Below are positions 1 through 8,943 of a stretch of 64,000 nucleotides of DNA, piece by piece; position 1 is the stretch's first letter; every line of letters begins with the position of its first letter. The notes under the pieces are model-generated. The model was not told where the DNA came from. It was given only the letters and a program-made list of their open reading frames with translations, and did not search any database. The stretch spans positions 62,001 through 126,000 of the forward strand of contig NZ_UTHA01000001.1 of NCBI RefSeq assembly GCF_900582195.1, written 5' to 3'. The position numbers were made by a program, and so were the translations under genes. The DNA is from Pseudomonas viridiflava. Its GTDB lineage: Bacteria > Pseudomonadota > Gammaproteobacteria > Pseudomonadales > Pseudomonadaceae.

Positions 1-2
1 AA

Positions 3-806
3 TACACCTGTCTTTACAGCATTGTGCGCTTCGCGCCTTTTGCGGAAACCGAAGAGTTTGCCAATGTGGGCATCGTTCTCTCGGCACCTGCTATTGGCCG
101 CATGGAGTACAAACTCGCTCGTAAAAATCTGAAACGGGTCAATCATTTCTTTGAGTGCAGCAATCTATTCGCGAAGGCTATGGAGATAGCCCAAAACGAA
201 CTGGACAGCATTCGCCTTATGACAGCAGGCGCTCAAGAATCGCAGATCGTTAACCACTTTAGATTCATGACGGAGCCGAAGGAGTCGATGATTCGCTTCA
301 GCCCCATGCGATCAATACTCGTGGAAAACCTCGATGCGACCCTAGCTACGCTGTTCAACCGCTACATAGATCGCCAAGGCATAGGCCGCGAGCGGCGCGA
401 GGAGATCATGGTTCGGGAGATTCGAGAATTGTTTTCGCAAGCGTCTATTCGTAGTTTTCGCGATGACACCCTGACTGGCGATCTGACCAAACTTCATCTT
501 CCCTTGGTACATCGCAACGAGGTCGTAGCGGCTATTAAACCCTTGGCTTTTGACCAGTCAGAGCCCAGCGCAATACTCGATCACTGCGATCAGTGGCTGA
601 TGAAATTCGTGAGAGCGGAGCAGGAAGGCATAATTCAACTGCAAAACGTGCTTATCCCCGTAAGCACTCCTGCGGAAAGTGAATCCCCACGCCACCGCAA
701 AGCGGTACAAGTTGCCAAGGAAAGCATTGAGGCACGTGGTCTACAACTGGTTGATTTCCAGGCAACACAGAAAATTGCCGACTTCGCACAGCGCTACGCT
801 CAATAG
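3..806 (+). CDS. DUF3037 family protein, 5' end outside window
   Basis: The reading frame is open to the left edge of the window. A GTG at position 24 is in frame, but the preceding codons read Y-S-I-V-R-F-A-P, the conserved beginning of DUF3037 proteins, so the true start lies upstream. About 267 residues are visible and the frame ends with TAG. The recognisable core is YSIVRFAPFAETEEFANVGI near the N-terminus; the rest is mostly charged helical sequence without membrane segments or a catalytic motif I know. The function of the family is unknown. From memory, DUF3037 genes often sit beside HipA-like kinase genes, but that neighbour would be outside this window. Base composition looks less GC-rich than the next genes, which suggests an accessory gene. 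Confidence 0.7.
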   Translation, partial: YTCLYSIVRFAPFAETEEFANVGIVLSAPAIGRMEYKLARKNLKRVNHFFECSNLFAKAMEIAQNELDSIRLMTAGAQESQIVNHFRFMTEPKESMIRFSPMRSILVENLDATLATLFNRYIDRQGIGRERREEIMVREIRELFSQASIRSFRDDTLTGDLTKLHLPLVHRNEVVAAIKPLAFDQSEPSAILDHCDQWLMKFVRAEQEGIIQLQNVLIPVSTPAESESPRHRKAVQVAKESIEARGLQLVDFQATQKIADFAQRYAQ

Positions 807-822
807 TTGCTATTCGCTCTAT

Positions 823-855
823 AAAACCGTGCATTTGCGCGGCTTTTCCGTTTTT
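823..855 (+). terminator. Probable terminator after the DUF3037 gene
   Basis: ACCGTGC and GCGCGGC can form a short GC stem (one G-U pair) around an ATTT loop, followed by TTTTCCGTTTTT. It starts about 17 bases after the stop codon of the DUF3037 gene and ends before the ribosome binding site of the Lrp-type regulator, so it probably separates the two units. Confidence 0.5.
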
Positions 856-891
856 GTGTGATGTCTATATCTCACCCGCGGAGTCTGTAAC

Positions 892-1392
892 ATGCGCAGG
901 CCAACCAACCCGCGCCCCATGGAGCCGCCCTTGCCAGACATCCGCCCGCCCATGCTCGATGAAATTGATCGTCAGCTGATCGCCGCCCTGCAGATCAATG
1001 CGCGTGAGAGCGTGGCCATGCTCGCCCGGCAATTGGGCATCGCGCGCACCACCGTGACGTCGCGGCTGGCACGCCTGGAAAAGGCCAAAGTGATCACTGG
1101 CTATGGGGTGCGTCTGGGTCAGCGCGTGGTCGATGGCGGGTTGCAGGCGTATGTCGGGATCAAGGTGCAGCCGCGTTCCGGCAAAGAGGTGGTGCGCCGG
1201 TTGAGTGCGATGGCGCAGGTCCAGCAACTGTGTGCGGTGAGTGGCGAGTTTGATTATGTGGCGTGGTTGCGTACGGATTCGCCGGAGCAGCTGGATCAGT
1301 TGCTCGATCAGATTGGCAGCGTGGACGGGGTGGAGAAGACCACGACTTCAATCATTTTGAGCAGCAAGATTGATCGGGGGCAGCCGGTTTAA
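892..1392 (+). CDS. Lrp/AsnC family transcriptional regulator
   Basis: The 166-residue protein has the Lrp/AsnC plan: a helix-turn-helix of about 60 residues beginning MLDEIDRQLIAALQINARES with ARQLGIARTTVTSRLARLEK as the recognition part, then a C-terminal ligand-binding and oligomerisation domain. The ATG at 892 has GGAG at 880-883; an internal ATG at 952 would give the usual family length but has no clear Shine-Dalgarno sequence. The next gene is davB, 223 bases downstream on the same strand. In P. putida an AsnC-type gene also lies beside davBA, so control of lysine breakdown is a reasonable guess, but the ligand cannot be read from sequence. Confidence 0.85.
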   Translation: MRRPTNPRPMEPPLPDIRPPMLDEIDRQLIAALQINARESVAMLARQLGIARTTVTSRLARLEKAKVITGYGVRLGQRVVDGGLQAYVGIKVQPRSGKEVVRRLSAMAQVQQLCAVSGEFDYVAWLRTDSPEQLDQLLDQIGSVDGVEKTTTSIILSSKIDRGQPV

Positions 1393-1430
1393 GGTTTTGA
1401 TCGAGCTTCTCGGGTGAATTTCAGGGCCTC

Positions 1431-1454
1431 TTCGCGAGCAGGCTCGCTCCCACA
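1431..1454 (-). repeat. Solitary REP element
   Basis: A single copy of the 23-24-base REP palindrome (minus-strand reading GTGGGAGCGAGCCTGCTCGC followed by GAA). It is the only unpaired copy in the window, in the spacer between the Lrp-type gene and davB. Confidence 0.85.
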
Positions 1455-1615
1455 TTTTGGTCGTTCTGTAGTAGCTGCTCGTCATATTGATTGCTAATTT
1501 TGCAAAACGACGACACTTTGCGTCTTATTAACGTGTTCTACGCTCCCTAGAATGACTGGCATCTTTTCCTATACTCAGACGCGCATCCCGCGTCGGGTCG
1601 CCAGCAAGGTCAGCC

Positions 1616-3298
1616 ATGAACAAGAACAATCGCCATCCTGCAGACGGTAAGAAACCCGTCACCATTTTCGGTCCGGACTTTCCGTTCGCCTTCGACGACT
1701 GGATCGAACACCCGGCCGGTCTCGGCACTATTCCTGAACATAATCACGGCGCCGAAGTGGCGATCGTCGGCGCGGGCATCGCTGGGCTGGTAGCCGCTTA
1801 CGAGTTGATGAAACTCGGCCTGAAGCCTGTGGTTTATGAGGCATCGAAACTCGGTGGGCGTCTGCGTTCGCAGGCCTTCAACGGCACTGACGGCATCGTC
1901 GCTGAACTGGGCGGCATGCGCTTCCCGGTGTCCTCCACCGCGTTCTATCACTATGTCGACAAGCTCGGCCTCGAGACCAAACCGTTCCCGAACCCGCTGA
2001 CGCCAGCCTCCGGCAGCACGGTGATCGATCTGGAAGGCAAAACCCATTACGCACAGAAGCTGGCGGATCTTCCTGCACTGTTCCAGGAAGTGGCTGACGC
2101 CTGGGCGGATGCCCTGGAAGCCGGCTCGCAGTTCGCCGATATCCAGCAAGCCATTCGCGACCGCGACGTGCCGCGCCTGAAAGAACTGTGGAATACCTTG
2201 GTGCCGCTGTGGGACGACCGCACTTTCTATGACTTCGTTGCCACCTCCGAAGCCTTCGCCAAACTGTCGTTCCATCACCGTGAAGTGTTCGGTCAGGTCG
2301 GTTTCGGCACCGGCGGCTGGGATTCGGACTTTCCGAACTCGATGCTGGAAATCTTCCGTGTGGTGATGACCAATTGCGATGATCACCAGCACCTGGTGGT
2401 CGGCGGCGTCGAGCAAGTGCCGCAAGGCATCTGGCGGCATGTGCCGGAGCGCTGCGTGCACTGGCCCGAAGGCACCAGTCTGAAATCCCTGCACCGTGGC
2501 GCTCCGCGCTCCGGTGTGAAGAAAATCGCTCACGCACCGGATGGCCGTTTCGCCGTCACCGACAACAACGGCGACACCCGCGAATACGCCGCCGTGCTGA
2601 CTACCTGCCAGAGCTGGTTGCTGACCACGCAGATCGAATGCGACGAAAGCCTGTTCTCGCAGAAGATGTGGATGGCGCTGGATCGCACCCGCTACATGCA
2701 GTCATCGAAAACTTTCGTGATGGTCGACCGGCCATTCTGGAAGGACAAGGACCCGGAAACCGGCCGCGACCTGATGAGCATGACCCTAACCGATCGCCTG
2801 ACCCGTGGCACCTATCTGTTCGACAACGGCGACGACAAGCCGGGCGTGATCTGTCTGTCGTACTCGTGGATGAGCGATGCGTTGAAAATGCTCCCGCACC
2901 CTGTGGAAAAGCGCGTTGAGCTGGCGTTGAATGCGTTGAAAAAGATCTACCCGAAAGTCGACATCGCCGCGCGCATCATCGGCGATCCGATCACCGTTTC
3001 CTGGGAAGCCGATCCTTACTTCCTCGGTGCATTCAAAGGCGCACTGCCAGGCCACTATCGCTACAACCAGCGCATGTACGCGCACTTCATGCAGGACGAG
3101 ATGCCGGCCGAACAGCGCGGGATTTTCATCGCCGGTGACGACGTATCGTGGACCCCGGCGTGGGTCGAAGGCGCGGTGCAGACCTCGCTCAACGCGGTGT
3201 GGGGGATCATGAAGCATTTCGGCGGGTCGACACATAAAGCGAACCCGGGCCCCGGTGATGTGTTCAAAGACATCGGCCCTATCGCCCTGCCCGAGTAA
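1616..3298 (+). CDS. davB: Lysine 2-monooxygenase (flavin amine oxidase)
   Basis: DavB oxidatively decarboxylates L-lysine with O2 to 5-aminovaleramide, the first step of the aminovalerate route of lysine catabolism. The 560-residue length and the whole sequence match the P. putida enzyme as I remember it, including the start MNKNNRHPADGKKP. An FAD-binding GAGIAG lies at residues 52-57, followed by the acidic end of strand beta-2 (VVYEASKLGGRLRS). The C-terminal FAD motif is GIFIAGDDVSWTPAWVEGAV. There is no signal peptide, so the enzyme is cytoplasmic. AAGG about ten bases before the ATG supports the start. davA follows after 12 bases, which indicates one transcript. A tryptophan monooxygenase is the nearest alternative, but the davA neighbour argues for lysine. 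Confidence 0.93.
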   Translation: MNKNNRHPADGKKPVTIFGPDFPFAFDDWIEHPAGLGTIPEHNHGAEVAIVGAGIAGLVAAYELMKLGLKPVVYEASKLGGRLRSQAFNGTDGIVAELGGMRFPVSSTAFYHYVDKLGLETKPFPNPLTPASGSTVIDLEGKTHYAQKLADLPALFQEVADAWADALEAGSQFADIQQAIRDRDVPRLKELWNTLVPLWDDRTFYDFVATSEAFAKLSFHHREVFGQVGFGTGGWDSDFPNSMLEIFRVVMTNCDDHQHLVVGGVEQVPQGIWRHVPERCVHWPEGTSLKSLHRGAPRSGVKKIAHAPDGRFAVTDNNGDTREYAAVLTTCQSWLLTTQIECDESLFSQKMWMALDRTRYMQSSKTFVMVDRPFWKDKDPETGRDLMSMTLTDRLTRGTYLFDNGDDKPGVICLSYSWMSDALKMLPHPVEKRVELALNALKKIYPKVDIAARIIGDPITVSWEADPYFLGAFKGALPGHYRYNQRMYAHFMQDEMPAEQRGIFIAGDDVSWTPAWVEGAVQTSLNAVWGIMKHFGGSTHKANPGPGDVFKDIGPIALPE

Positions 3299-3310
3299 GA
3301 GGAATCCCTG

Positions 3311-4105
3311 ATGCGTGTAGCCCTTTATCAATGTCCACCGCTGCCACTGGACCCCGCCGCCAACCTGCAACGCTTGCATCAACTGGCGATGGAGGCAAAG
3401 GGCGCCGACCTGCTGGTGCTGCCGGAGATGTTCATGACCGGCTACAACATCGGCGCCGAAGCGGTCAGCACTCTGGCCGAGGTCTACAACGGTGAGTGGG
3501 CGCAGCAGATCGGTCGGATCGCCAAGGCTGCCGGTTTGGCGATCGTTTATGGCTATCCGGAACGCACCGCTGACGGGCAGATCTACAACGCCGTGCAGTT
3601 GATCGATTCCCACGGTGAGCGTCTGTGCAATTATCGCAAGACGCATCTGTTCGGTGATCTTGACCGTTCGATGTTCAGCCCTGGCGATGATGATTTCCCC
3701 ATCGTCGAACTCAACGGCTGGAAACTCGGTTTCCTGATCTGCTACGACCTCGAGTTTCCCGAGAACACCCGCCGTCTGGCGCTCGCTGGCGCCGAACTGA
3801 TTCTGGTGCCAACGGCGAACATGATTCCGTTCGATTTCGTCGCCGACGTCACCGTGCGTTCGCGCGCCTTCGAAAACCAGTGCTACGTGGCCTACGCCAA
3901 CTATTGCGGCAGCGAAGGCGACATCCACTATTGCGGGCAAAGCAGCATCGCCGCACCGGACGGCAGCCGCATCGCACAGGCCGGTCTCGACGAAGCGCTG
4001 ATCGTCGGTGAACTGGATCGGCAGTTAATGCTCGACTCGCGCGCGGCCAATCGCTACCTCAGCGACCGCCGTCCGGAGCTTTACGGCGCGCTGAACCAGC
4101 GCTAA
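3311..4105 (+). CDS. davA: 5-aminovaleramide amidohydrolase (nitrilase superfamily)
   Basis: DavA hydrolyses 5-aminovaleramide, the DavB product, to 5-aminovalerate and ammonia. The 264-residue protein shows the Glu-Lys-Cys triad of the carbon-nitrogen hydrolase family: Glu39 in LVLPEMFMTGY, Lys110 in NYRKTHLFGD and Cys144 in GFLICYDLEFPENTRR. It begins 12 bases after davB behind a GAGGAA ribosome binding site, so the pair is an operon. The next genes of the route (davT, davD) are not in this window. Its position directly before pqqF is the arrangement known in P. putida. Confidence 0.92.
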   Translation: MRVALYQCPPLPLDPAANLQRLHQLAMEAKGADLLVLPEMFMTGYNIGAEAVSTLAEVYNGEWAQQIGRIAKAAGLAIVYGYPERTADGQIYNAVQLIDSHGERLCNYRKTHLFGDLDRSMFSPGDDDFPIVELNGWKLGFLICYDLEFPENTRRLALAGAELILVPTANMIPFDFVADVTVRSRAFENQCYVAYANYCGSEGDIHYCGQSSIAAPDGSRIAQAGLDEALIVGELDRQLMLDSRAANRYLSDRRPELYGALNQR

Positions 4106-4143
4106 TCCGCTAGCATTGGCACTTCACTGTTCTGGAAGTGCCC

Positions 4144-6558
4144 ATGCCTGCGCCGACTCACCCCCGCCCTCACACTGAAACCCTGGCCAACGGCTTGCGC
4201 GTGACCCTGCGTCATGCGCCCGGCCTGAAGCGCAGCGCCGCCGTTTTGCGCGTGGCTGCCGGTAGCCATGACGTGCCATTGGCGTGGCCGGGGCTGGCGC
4301 ATTTTCTGGAACATTTGCTGTTTCTCGGCACCGAGCGTTTTCCTGCGGGTGAAGGACTGATGGCCTACGTGCAAGGCCATGGCGGGCAAGTGAATGCCAG
4401 CACGCGAGAACGTACCACCGACTTTTTCTTTGAGCTGCCGACACAAGCGTTCAGCGCTGGATTGGAGCGTCTGTCAGACATGCTCGCCAATCCGCGTATG
4501 AATCTGGACGATCAGTTGCGGGAACGGGAAGTGTTGCAGGCGGAGTTTGTCGCCTGGTCGCAGGATCCTGCGGCTCAGCAGCAGTTTGCGTTGTATCAAG
4601 GTTTACCGGCAGAGCATCCGTTGCGCGGGTTTCATGCGGGGAATCGGGACAGTCTCAGAGTGGAGGATCCGGCGTTTCAGCAGGCGTTGAACGATTTCCA
4701 CCAACAGTTTTATCAGACCGGGCAAATGACCTTGAGTCTGGCGGGGCCGCAAAGTCTTGAAGAACTAAAAGCGCTGGCTGAGCATTTCGCGTCTATGTTG
4801 CCGGTTGGGGATAAAGTTGCGCAGGTCATGCCCCTGCCGCTGGCGGTGAAAAGTTATCAACAGGTCGGCAAACAGCGCGGCAACCTGATGTTCGCCTTCG
4901 ATACCGTGCCTGAATCGTCCGGCGAGGCTTTGGCGTTTCTCTGCCATTGGTTGAACAGCGGCAAACCCGGCGGATTGCTGGCGCATTTGCAGCAGCAGAA
5001 TCTCGCCGATGGTTTGAACGCAGTGCCGGTTTATCACTTTGCCGGACAAGCGTTACTGCATCTGGAATTCACTGCTCCATCCGAATCGTTGACGGCCATT
5101 CGCGAACTTCTGCGCGATTGGCTGAGTTTCTTTGCCCAGCAGGATTGGGCGCCACTGCGCGAGGAGTACGCCGCCCTGCTTCAACGTCAGCAGCAAGTCA
5201 GTGGCGCGCTGCAACTGGCGCGGCTCGACAGTGAGCCGTTGGAAAACCGCCTGACCGATTCCGGCGTTGCAGCCCTCAGGCAGATCCTCGGTGAAATCGG
5301 TACTGTGGATAACTTCAGCGAGCACTGGCACCTGCCCGCTGCCAATCCATTCCTGCGCGCCAGCGAACCCCTGGCCAATGCCGGGCTGATTCGCGGCCAG
5401 ACCAGCGCCCACCGTGGCCTGCGCACGTTTGCTCAGGATCGCTCACGCGGGCGCCGCGAACGCTCGCCGATGCAGTTCAGCCAAGCATTGTCGGACAGCG
5501 GCGATGAAGGCGCGATCTATCTGCGTTGGTACATGGAAGCTGCAGCCACCGCTGAGCTGCACTCAAGATTGCAACGCAGTCTTCGGCAAACGCAGCAGGA
5601 CGCGCGCCAAGCCGGGGTGGAGTTGTCTTTCAACGCCAGTGGTACGCAATGGCTCCTGAAGCTCACCGGTTTTCAGGAATCGATGCCCAGCATCCTTGAG
5701 CACGCGCTGAAAAATCTGACGCAAGTTGACGCGAATTCCCCACGTAGTGAGTCGGAAACGCCGCTGATCCCCATTCGCCAGCTGCTTAAAGCGTTGCCGG
5801 AGCATGTTCTGCAATCTGCCAAAACCGGCGACGACGCCAAACACCTGTGGACAACTTCGCGCTGGGACGGACTCGCCTTGGGTCTGAATCAACAGACACA
5901 GTCAGCCATGGGCCTGGCCCTTAGCCGCATTCCCGGGATCCCGGACAATCAGTTGCCAGCAGCTGAGGCGATCGCAGTGCAAAAACACTGGAGCCACATC
6001 GATACCGCATCCAGCGAACACGCCTTGCTGCTGTGCTGCCCGACCGCCAATCGTGACATCGCCGAGGAAGCCGCATGGCGCCTGCTCGCGCAGCTTTGCC
6101 AGACACCGTTCTATCAGCGTTTGCGAGTCGAGTTGCAATTGGGTTACGCGGTATTCAGTGCGCTGCGCCAGATCCAGGGTCAAACCGGCCTCCTGTTCGG
6201 TGTGCAATCGCCAAATGTCAAACCTGCGGAGTTGCTCGAGCACATTCAACAGTTTCTCAACGGCATTCCCGCGCTGATCGAACAGCTTGATGACGTCGGC
6301 CTCAGCCAACACCGGCAAAAGCTCGCCGATCAATTCGACGACGCCACCCTGGCCGGCAAAGAGGCGGCCGAATTGCTCTGGCAGGCCAAACTCGCTGGCC
6401 ACTCGTCGGATTATCTTGAGCAGCTGATCGCTGTCATCGGCCTACTGGATCGCCAGACACTGCTCAGCGCTGCACAGAGCTTGATCAACGCAGAAGGTGG
6501 CTGGCTCTGCCTCGCCAGCGATCCAGTGCCACAAACCCCATGGCAAGCGGCAAATTGA
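4144..6558 (+). CDS. pqqF: PqqF, M16-family zinc metalloprotease for PqqA processing
   Basis: PqqF is an insulinase-type protease that cuts the modified PqqA peptide to free the cross-linked Glu-Tyr unit. The 804-residue protein carries the inverted zinc motif HFLEH at about residues 53-57 and the downstream helix REREVLQAEF that normally supplies the third zinc ligand. A second, catalytically silent M16 half follows. I place the start at the ATG at 4144, which has GGAAG five bases upstream, rather than the in-frame GTG at 4138, which lies within that site. It begins 38 bases after davA and ends 156 bases before pqqA; that gap probably contains the main pqqA promoter. Confidence 0.9.
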   Translation: MPAPTHPRPHTETLANGLRVTLRHAPGLKRSAAVLRVAAGSHDVPLAWPGLAHFLEHLLFLGTERFPAGEGLMAYVQGHGGQVNASTRERTTDFFFELPTQAFSAGLERLSDMLANPRMNLDDQLREREVLQAEFVAWSQDPAAQQQFALYQGLPAEHPLRGFHAGNRDSLRVEDPAFQQALNDFHQQFYQTGQMTLSLAGPQSLEELKALAEHFASMLPVGDKVAQVMPLPLAVKSYQQVGKQRGNLMFAFDTVPESSGEALAFLCHWLNSGKPGGLLAHLQQQNLADGLNAVPVYHFAGQALLHLEFTAPSESLTAIRELLRDWLSFFAQQDWAPLREEYAALLQRQQQVSGALQLARLDSEPLENRLTDSGVAALRQILGEIGTVDNFSEHWHLPAANPFLRASEPLANAGLIRGQTSAHRGLRTFAQDRSRGRRERSPMQFSQALSDSGDEGAIYLRWYMEAAATAELHSRLQRSLRQTQQDARQAGVELSFNASGTQWLLKLTGFQESMPSILEHALKNLTQVDANSPRSESETPLIPIRQLLKALPEHVLQSAKTGDDAKHLWTTSRWDGLALGLNQQTQSAMGLALSRIPGIPDNQLPAAEAIAVQKHWSHIDTASSEHALLLCCPTANRDIAEEAAWRLLAQLCQTPFYQRLRVELQLGYAVFSALRQIQGQTGLLFGVQSPNVKPAELLEHIQQFLNGIPALIEQLDDVGLSQHRQKLADQFDDATLAGKEAAELLWQAKLAGHSSDYLEQLIAVIGLLDRQTLLSAAQSLINAEGGWLCLASDPVPQTPWQAAN

Positions 6559-6714
6559 TCATTACCGAGGCTGCAAGGAGCTTTATCAAAGATTCACGGG
6601 CAAACCCGGTGAAATTTTGAGTAACATAGCAGCCTAACTATTTGGAACATCTCTGTGCTGCCGTGGACTATAACTATGGACAGCGCTATCCCACCCACCC
6701 TGAGGAGACACACC

Positions 6715-6789
6715 ATGTCCTGGACAAAACCTGCTTACACCGACCTGCGTATCGGCTTCGAAGTCACCATGTACTTCGCCAGCCGCTGA
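6715..6789 (+). CDS. pqqA: PQQ precursor peptide PqqA
   Basis: This 24-codon gene encodes [20 protein letters not shown] followed by FASR. Glu16 and Tyr20, in the motif E-V-T-M-Y, are the two residues that PqqE cross-links and that become the PQQ skeleton. A strong ribosome binding site, TGAGGAGA, lies at 6701-6708. The length of 23-24 residues is normal for the family. A hairpin with a T-rich tail follows 26 bases after the stop, which would make pqqA the most abundant message of the operon. Confidence 0.97.
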
Positions 6790-6815
6790 GTTCTGCTTAC
6801 GTAGAATTGCAGTGC

Positions 6816-6847
6816 AACGCCTCGGCTCGCCGGGGCGTTTTATTTTC
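6816..6847 (+). terminator. Attenuating hairpin between pqqA and pqqB
   Basis: AACGCCTCGG at 6816-6825 pairs with CCGGGGCGTT at 6830-6839 over ten base pairs (one G-U) around a four-base CTCG loop, followed by TTATTTT. This is a rho-independent terminator shape placed inside the operon. Partial read-through would give much pqqA mRNA and less pqqB-E mRNA, fitting a precursor peptide that is consumed one per PQQ. Confidence 0.75.
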
Positions 6848-6870
6848 CGCGTTGAAATGATGGAGCGTTC

Positions 6871-7782
6871 ATGTTCGTCCAGATTCTGGGTTCGGCCGCC
6901 GGTGGCGGTTTTCCGCAGTGGAACTGCAACTGCGTCAATTGCGCAGGTTTTCGCGACGGCAGCCTGAATGCCAAGGCCCGTACCCAATCGTCCATCGCGA
7001 TTTCCGATGACGGCGTGAACTGGGTGCTGTGCAACGCCTCGCCGGACATCCGCGCGCAGCTGCAAAGCTTTGCCCCGATGCAACCGGGCCGCGCCCTGCG
7101 TGACACCGGCATCAGCGCGATCATTCTGATGGACAGCCAGATCGACCACACCACCGGTCTGCTCAGCCTGCGCGAAGGTTGCCCGCATCAGGTCTGGTGC
7201 ACGGACATGGTTCACGAAGATCTCAGCACTGGTTTCCCGCTGTTCAAGATGCTCACCCACTGGAACGGCGGGCTGGACTGGAACCGCATCGAACTCGACC
7301 AGAGCTTCACCGTGGCCGCATGCCCGAACCTGCGTTTCACTCCGCTGCCGCTGCGCAGCGCCGCGCCACCGTACTCGCCGCACCGTTTCGATCCGCACCC
7401 GGGCGACAACATCGGTTTGATCGTTGAAGACCTGAACACCGGCGGCAAATTGTTCTACGCGCCGGGCCTGGGCAAGGTCGATGCGCCGCTGCTGGAGATC
7501 ATGGCAGGCAGCGATTGCCTGTTGGTCGACGGCACGATGTGGGATGACGATGAAATGCAGCGTCGTGGTGTCGGCACCCGCACCGGTCGTGAGATGGGTC
7601 ATTTGGCGCAGAACGGGCCTGGCGGCATGCTCGAAGTGCTGGAACAACTGCCAGAGCAGCGCAAGGTGCTTATCCACATCAACAATACCAATCCGATTCT
7701 CGATGAGGATTCGCCGGAGCGTGCGGAGTTGGCGCGGCGTAATGTTGAAGTGGCGTATGACGGCATGAATATTGTGTTGTAG
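6871..7782 (+). CDS. pqqB: PQQ biosynthesis protein PqqB
   Basis: PqqB is a metallo-beta-lactamase-fold protein proposed to act as an iron-dependent hydroxylase on the Glu-Tyr intermediate. The 303-residue sequence starts [20 protein letters not shown], includes the Cys-rich zinc site C-N-C-V-N-C, and has [10 protein letters not shown] in place of the usual His-rich hydrolase motif, as in other PqqB proteins. A TGGAG ribosome binding site precedes the ATG. It lies 23 bases after the pqqA-pqqB hairpin, and a 74-base REP doublet separates it from pqqC. Confidence 0.95.
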   Translation: MFVQILGSAAGGGFPQWNCNCVNCAGFRDGSLNAKARTQSSIAISDDGVNWVLCNASPDIRAQLQSFAPMQPGRALRDTGISAIILMDSQIDHTTGLLSLREGCPHQVWCTDMVHEDLSTGFPLFKMLTHWNGGLDWNRIELDQSFTVAACPNLRFTPLPLRSAAPPYSPHRFDPHPGDNIGLIVEDLNTGGKLFYAPGLGKVDAPLLEIMAGSDCLLVDGTMWDDDEMQRRGVGTRTGREMGHLAQNGPGGMLEVLEQLPEQRKVLIHINNTNPILDEDSPERAELARRNVEVAYDGMNIVL

Positions 7783-7793
7783 CGACCGGCCTC

Positions 7794-7867
7794 TTCGCGA
7801 GCAAGCTCGCTCCCACACTGGATCTGTGGTGAACACAAACCCTGTGGGAGCGAGCTTGCTCGCGAAG
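7794..7867. repeat. REP doublet between pqqB and pqqC
   Basis: Two inverted copies of the REP palindrome point inward (TTCGCGAGCAAGCTCGCTCC... then GTGGGAGCGAGCTTGCTCGC...) around a spacer of about 27 bases. It occupies most of the 136-base pqqB-pqqC gap and could affect mRNA stability or read-through within the operon. Confidence 0.9.
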
Positions 7868-7918
7868 GCGTCCGAATAGACACCCAGGATTCCAACGGTT
7901 GTTCCCCGGAGAACCGCA

Positions 7919-8671
7919 ATGACCGACACCCCGCTGTCCCCCACCGAATTCGAAGCAGCCCTGCGCGCCAAAGGCGCCTACTACCACATCTACCACCCGT
8001 ATCACGTGGCGATGTATGAAGGCCGCGCCACCCGCGAGCAGATCCAGGGCTGGGTCGCCAACCGCTTCTACTATCAGGTGAACATCCCCCTGAAAGACGC
8101 GGCGATCCTCGCCAACTGCCCGGACCGCGAAATCCGCCGCGAGTGGATTCAGCGCCTGCTCGACCACGACGGTGCTCCCGGCGAAGACGGCGGCATCGAA
8201 GCCTGGCTGCGCCTCGGTCAAGCGGTCGGCCTCGACCCGGATCAACTGCGCTCGCAGGAACTGGTGCTGCCCGGCGTGCGTTTCGCCGTCGATGCCTACG
8301 TCAACTTCGCCCGCCGCGCCAGTTGGCAGGAGGCCGCCAGCAGCTCGTTGACCGAACTGTTCGCGCCGCAGATCCACCAGTCGCGCCTCGACAGCTGGCC
8401 GCAGCATTACCCGTGGATCGACCCGGCCGGTTATGAATACTTCCGCACCCGCCTCGGTCAGGCGCGGCGCGATGTCGAGCATGGTCTGGCGATCACGCTC
8501 GAGCACTACAAGACGCGCGAAGGTCAGGAGCGCATGCTGGAAATTCTCCAGTTCAAACTGGACATTCTTTGGAGCATGCTCGATGCCATGAGCATGGCCT
8601 ACGAACTGAACCGCCCGCCGTACCACAGCGTCACCGAACAACGCGTCTGGCATAAAGGAATCACCCTATGA
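7919..8671 (+). CDS. pqqC: Pyrroloquinoline-quinone synthase PqqC
   Basis: PqqC is the cofactorless oxidase that performs the final ring closure and eight-electron oxidation to PQQ. The 250-residue length and motifs such as [19 protein letters not shown] and [20 protein letters not shown] are those of the family. The protein is cytoplasmic and all-helical. CGGAGAA precedes the ATG. Its last codons overlap pqqD by four bases (ATGA), so the two are translationally coupled. This gene is widely used as a phylogenetic marker in Pseudomonas. Confidence 0.96.
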   Translation: MTDTPLSPTEFEAALRAKGAYYHIYHPYHVAMYEGRATREQIQGWVANRFYYQVNIPLKDAAILANCPDREIRREWIQRLLDHDGAPGEDGGIEAWLRLGQAVGLDPDQLRSQELVLPGVRFAVDAYVNFARRASWQEAASSSLTELFAPQIHQSRLDSWPQHYPWIDPAGYEYFRTRLGQARRDVEHGLAITLEHYKTREGQERMLEILQFKLDILWSMLDAMSMAYELNRPPYHSVTEQRVWHKGITL

Positions 8672-8943
8672 GTTTCGACCGCAGCAAAGTCCCGACCTGG
8701 CGTCCCGGCTACCGCTTCCAGTACGAACCGGCGCAGAAAGGCCACGTGCTGCTCTACCCCGAAGGCATGATCAAACTCAACGACAGCGCCGCGCTGATCG
8801 GTGGTTTGATCGACGGCGAACGCGACGTTGCGGCGATTATTGCCAAACTCGATGAGCAGTTCCCCGGCGTGCCCGAGCTCGGTGACGACATCGAGCAATT
8901 CATGGAGGTTGCCCGTGCGCAGCACTGGATCGAACTTGCCTGA
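8668..8943 (+). CDS. pqqD: PqqA-binding chaperone PqqD
   Basis: PqqD is a small RiPP-recognition protein that binds PqqA and presents it to PqqE. The 91-residue protein has the family motif [20 protein letters not shown] followed by [15 protein letters not shown]. It overlaps pqqC by four bases, and the start of pqqE lies inside its last 29 bases, so C, D and E are tightly coupled. In some bacteria PqqD is fused to PqqC or PqqE; here it is separate. Confidence 0.95.
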   Translation: MSFDRSKVPTWRPGYRFQYEPAQKGHVLLYPEGMIKLNDSAALIGGLIDGERDVAAIIAKLDEQFPGVPELGDDIEQFMEVARAQHWIELA

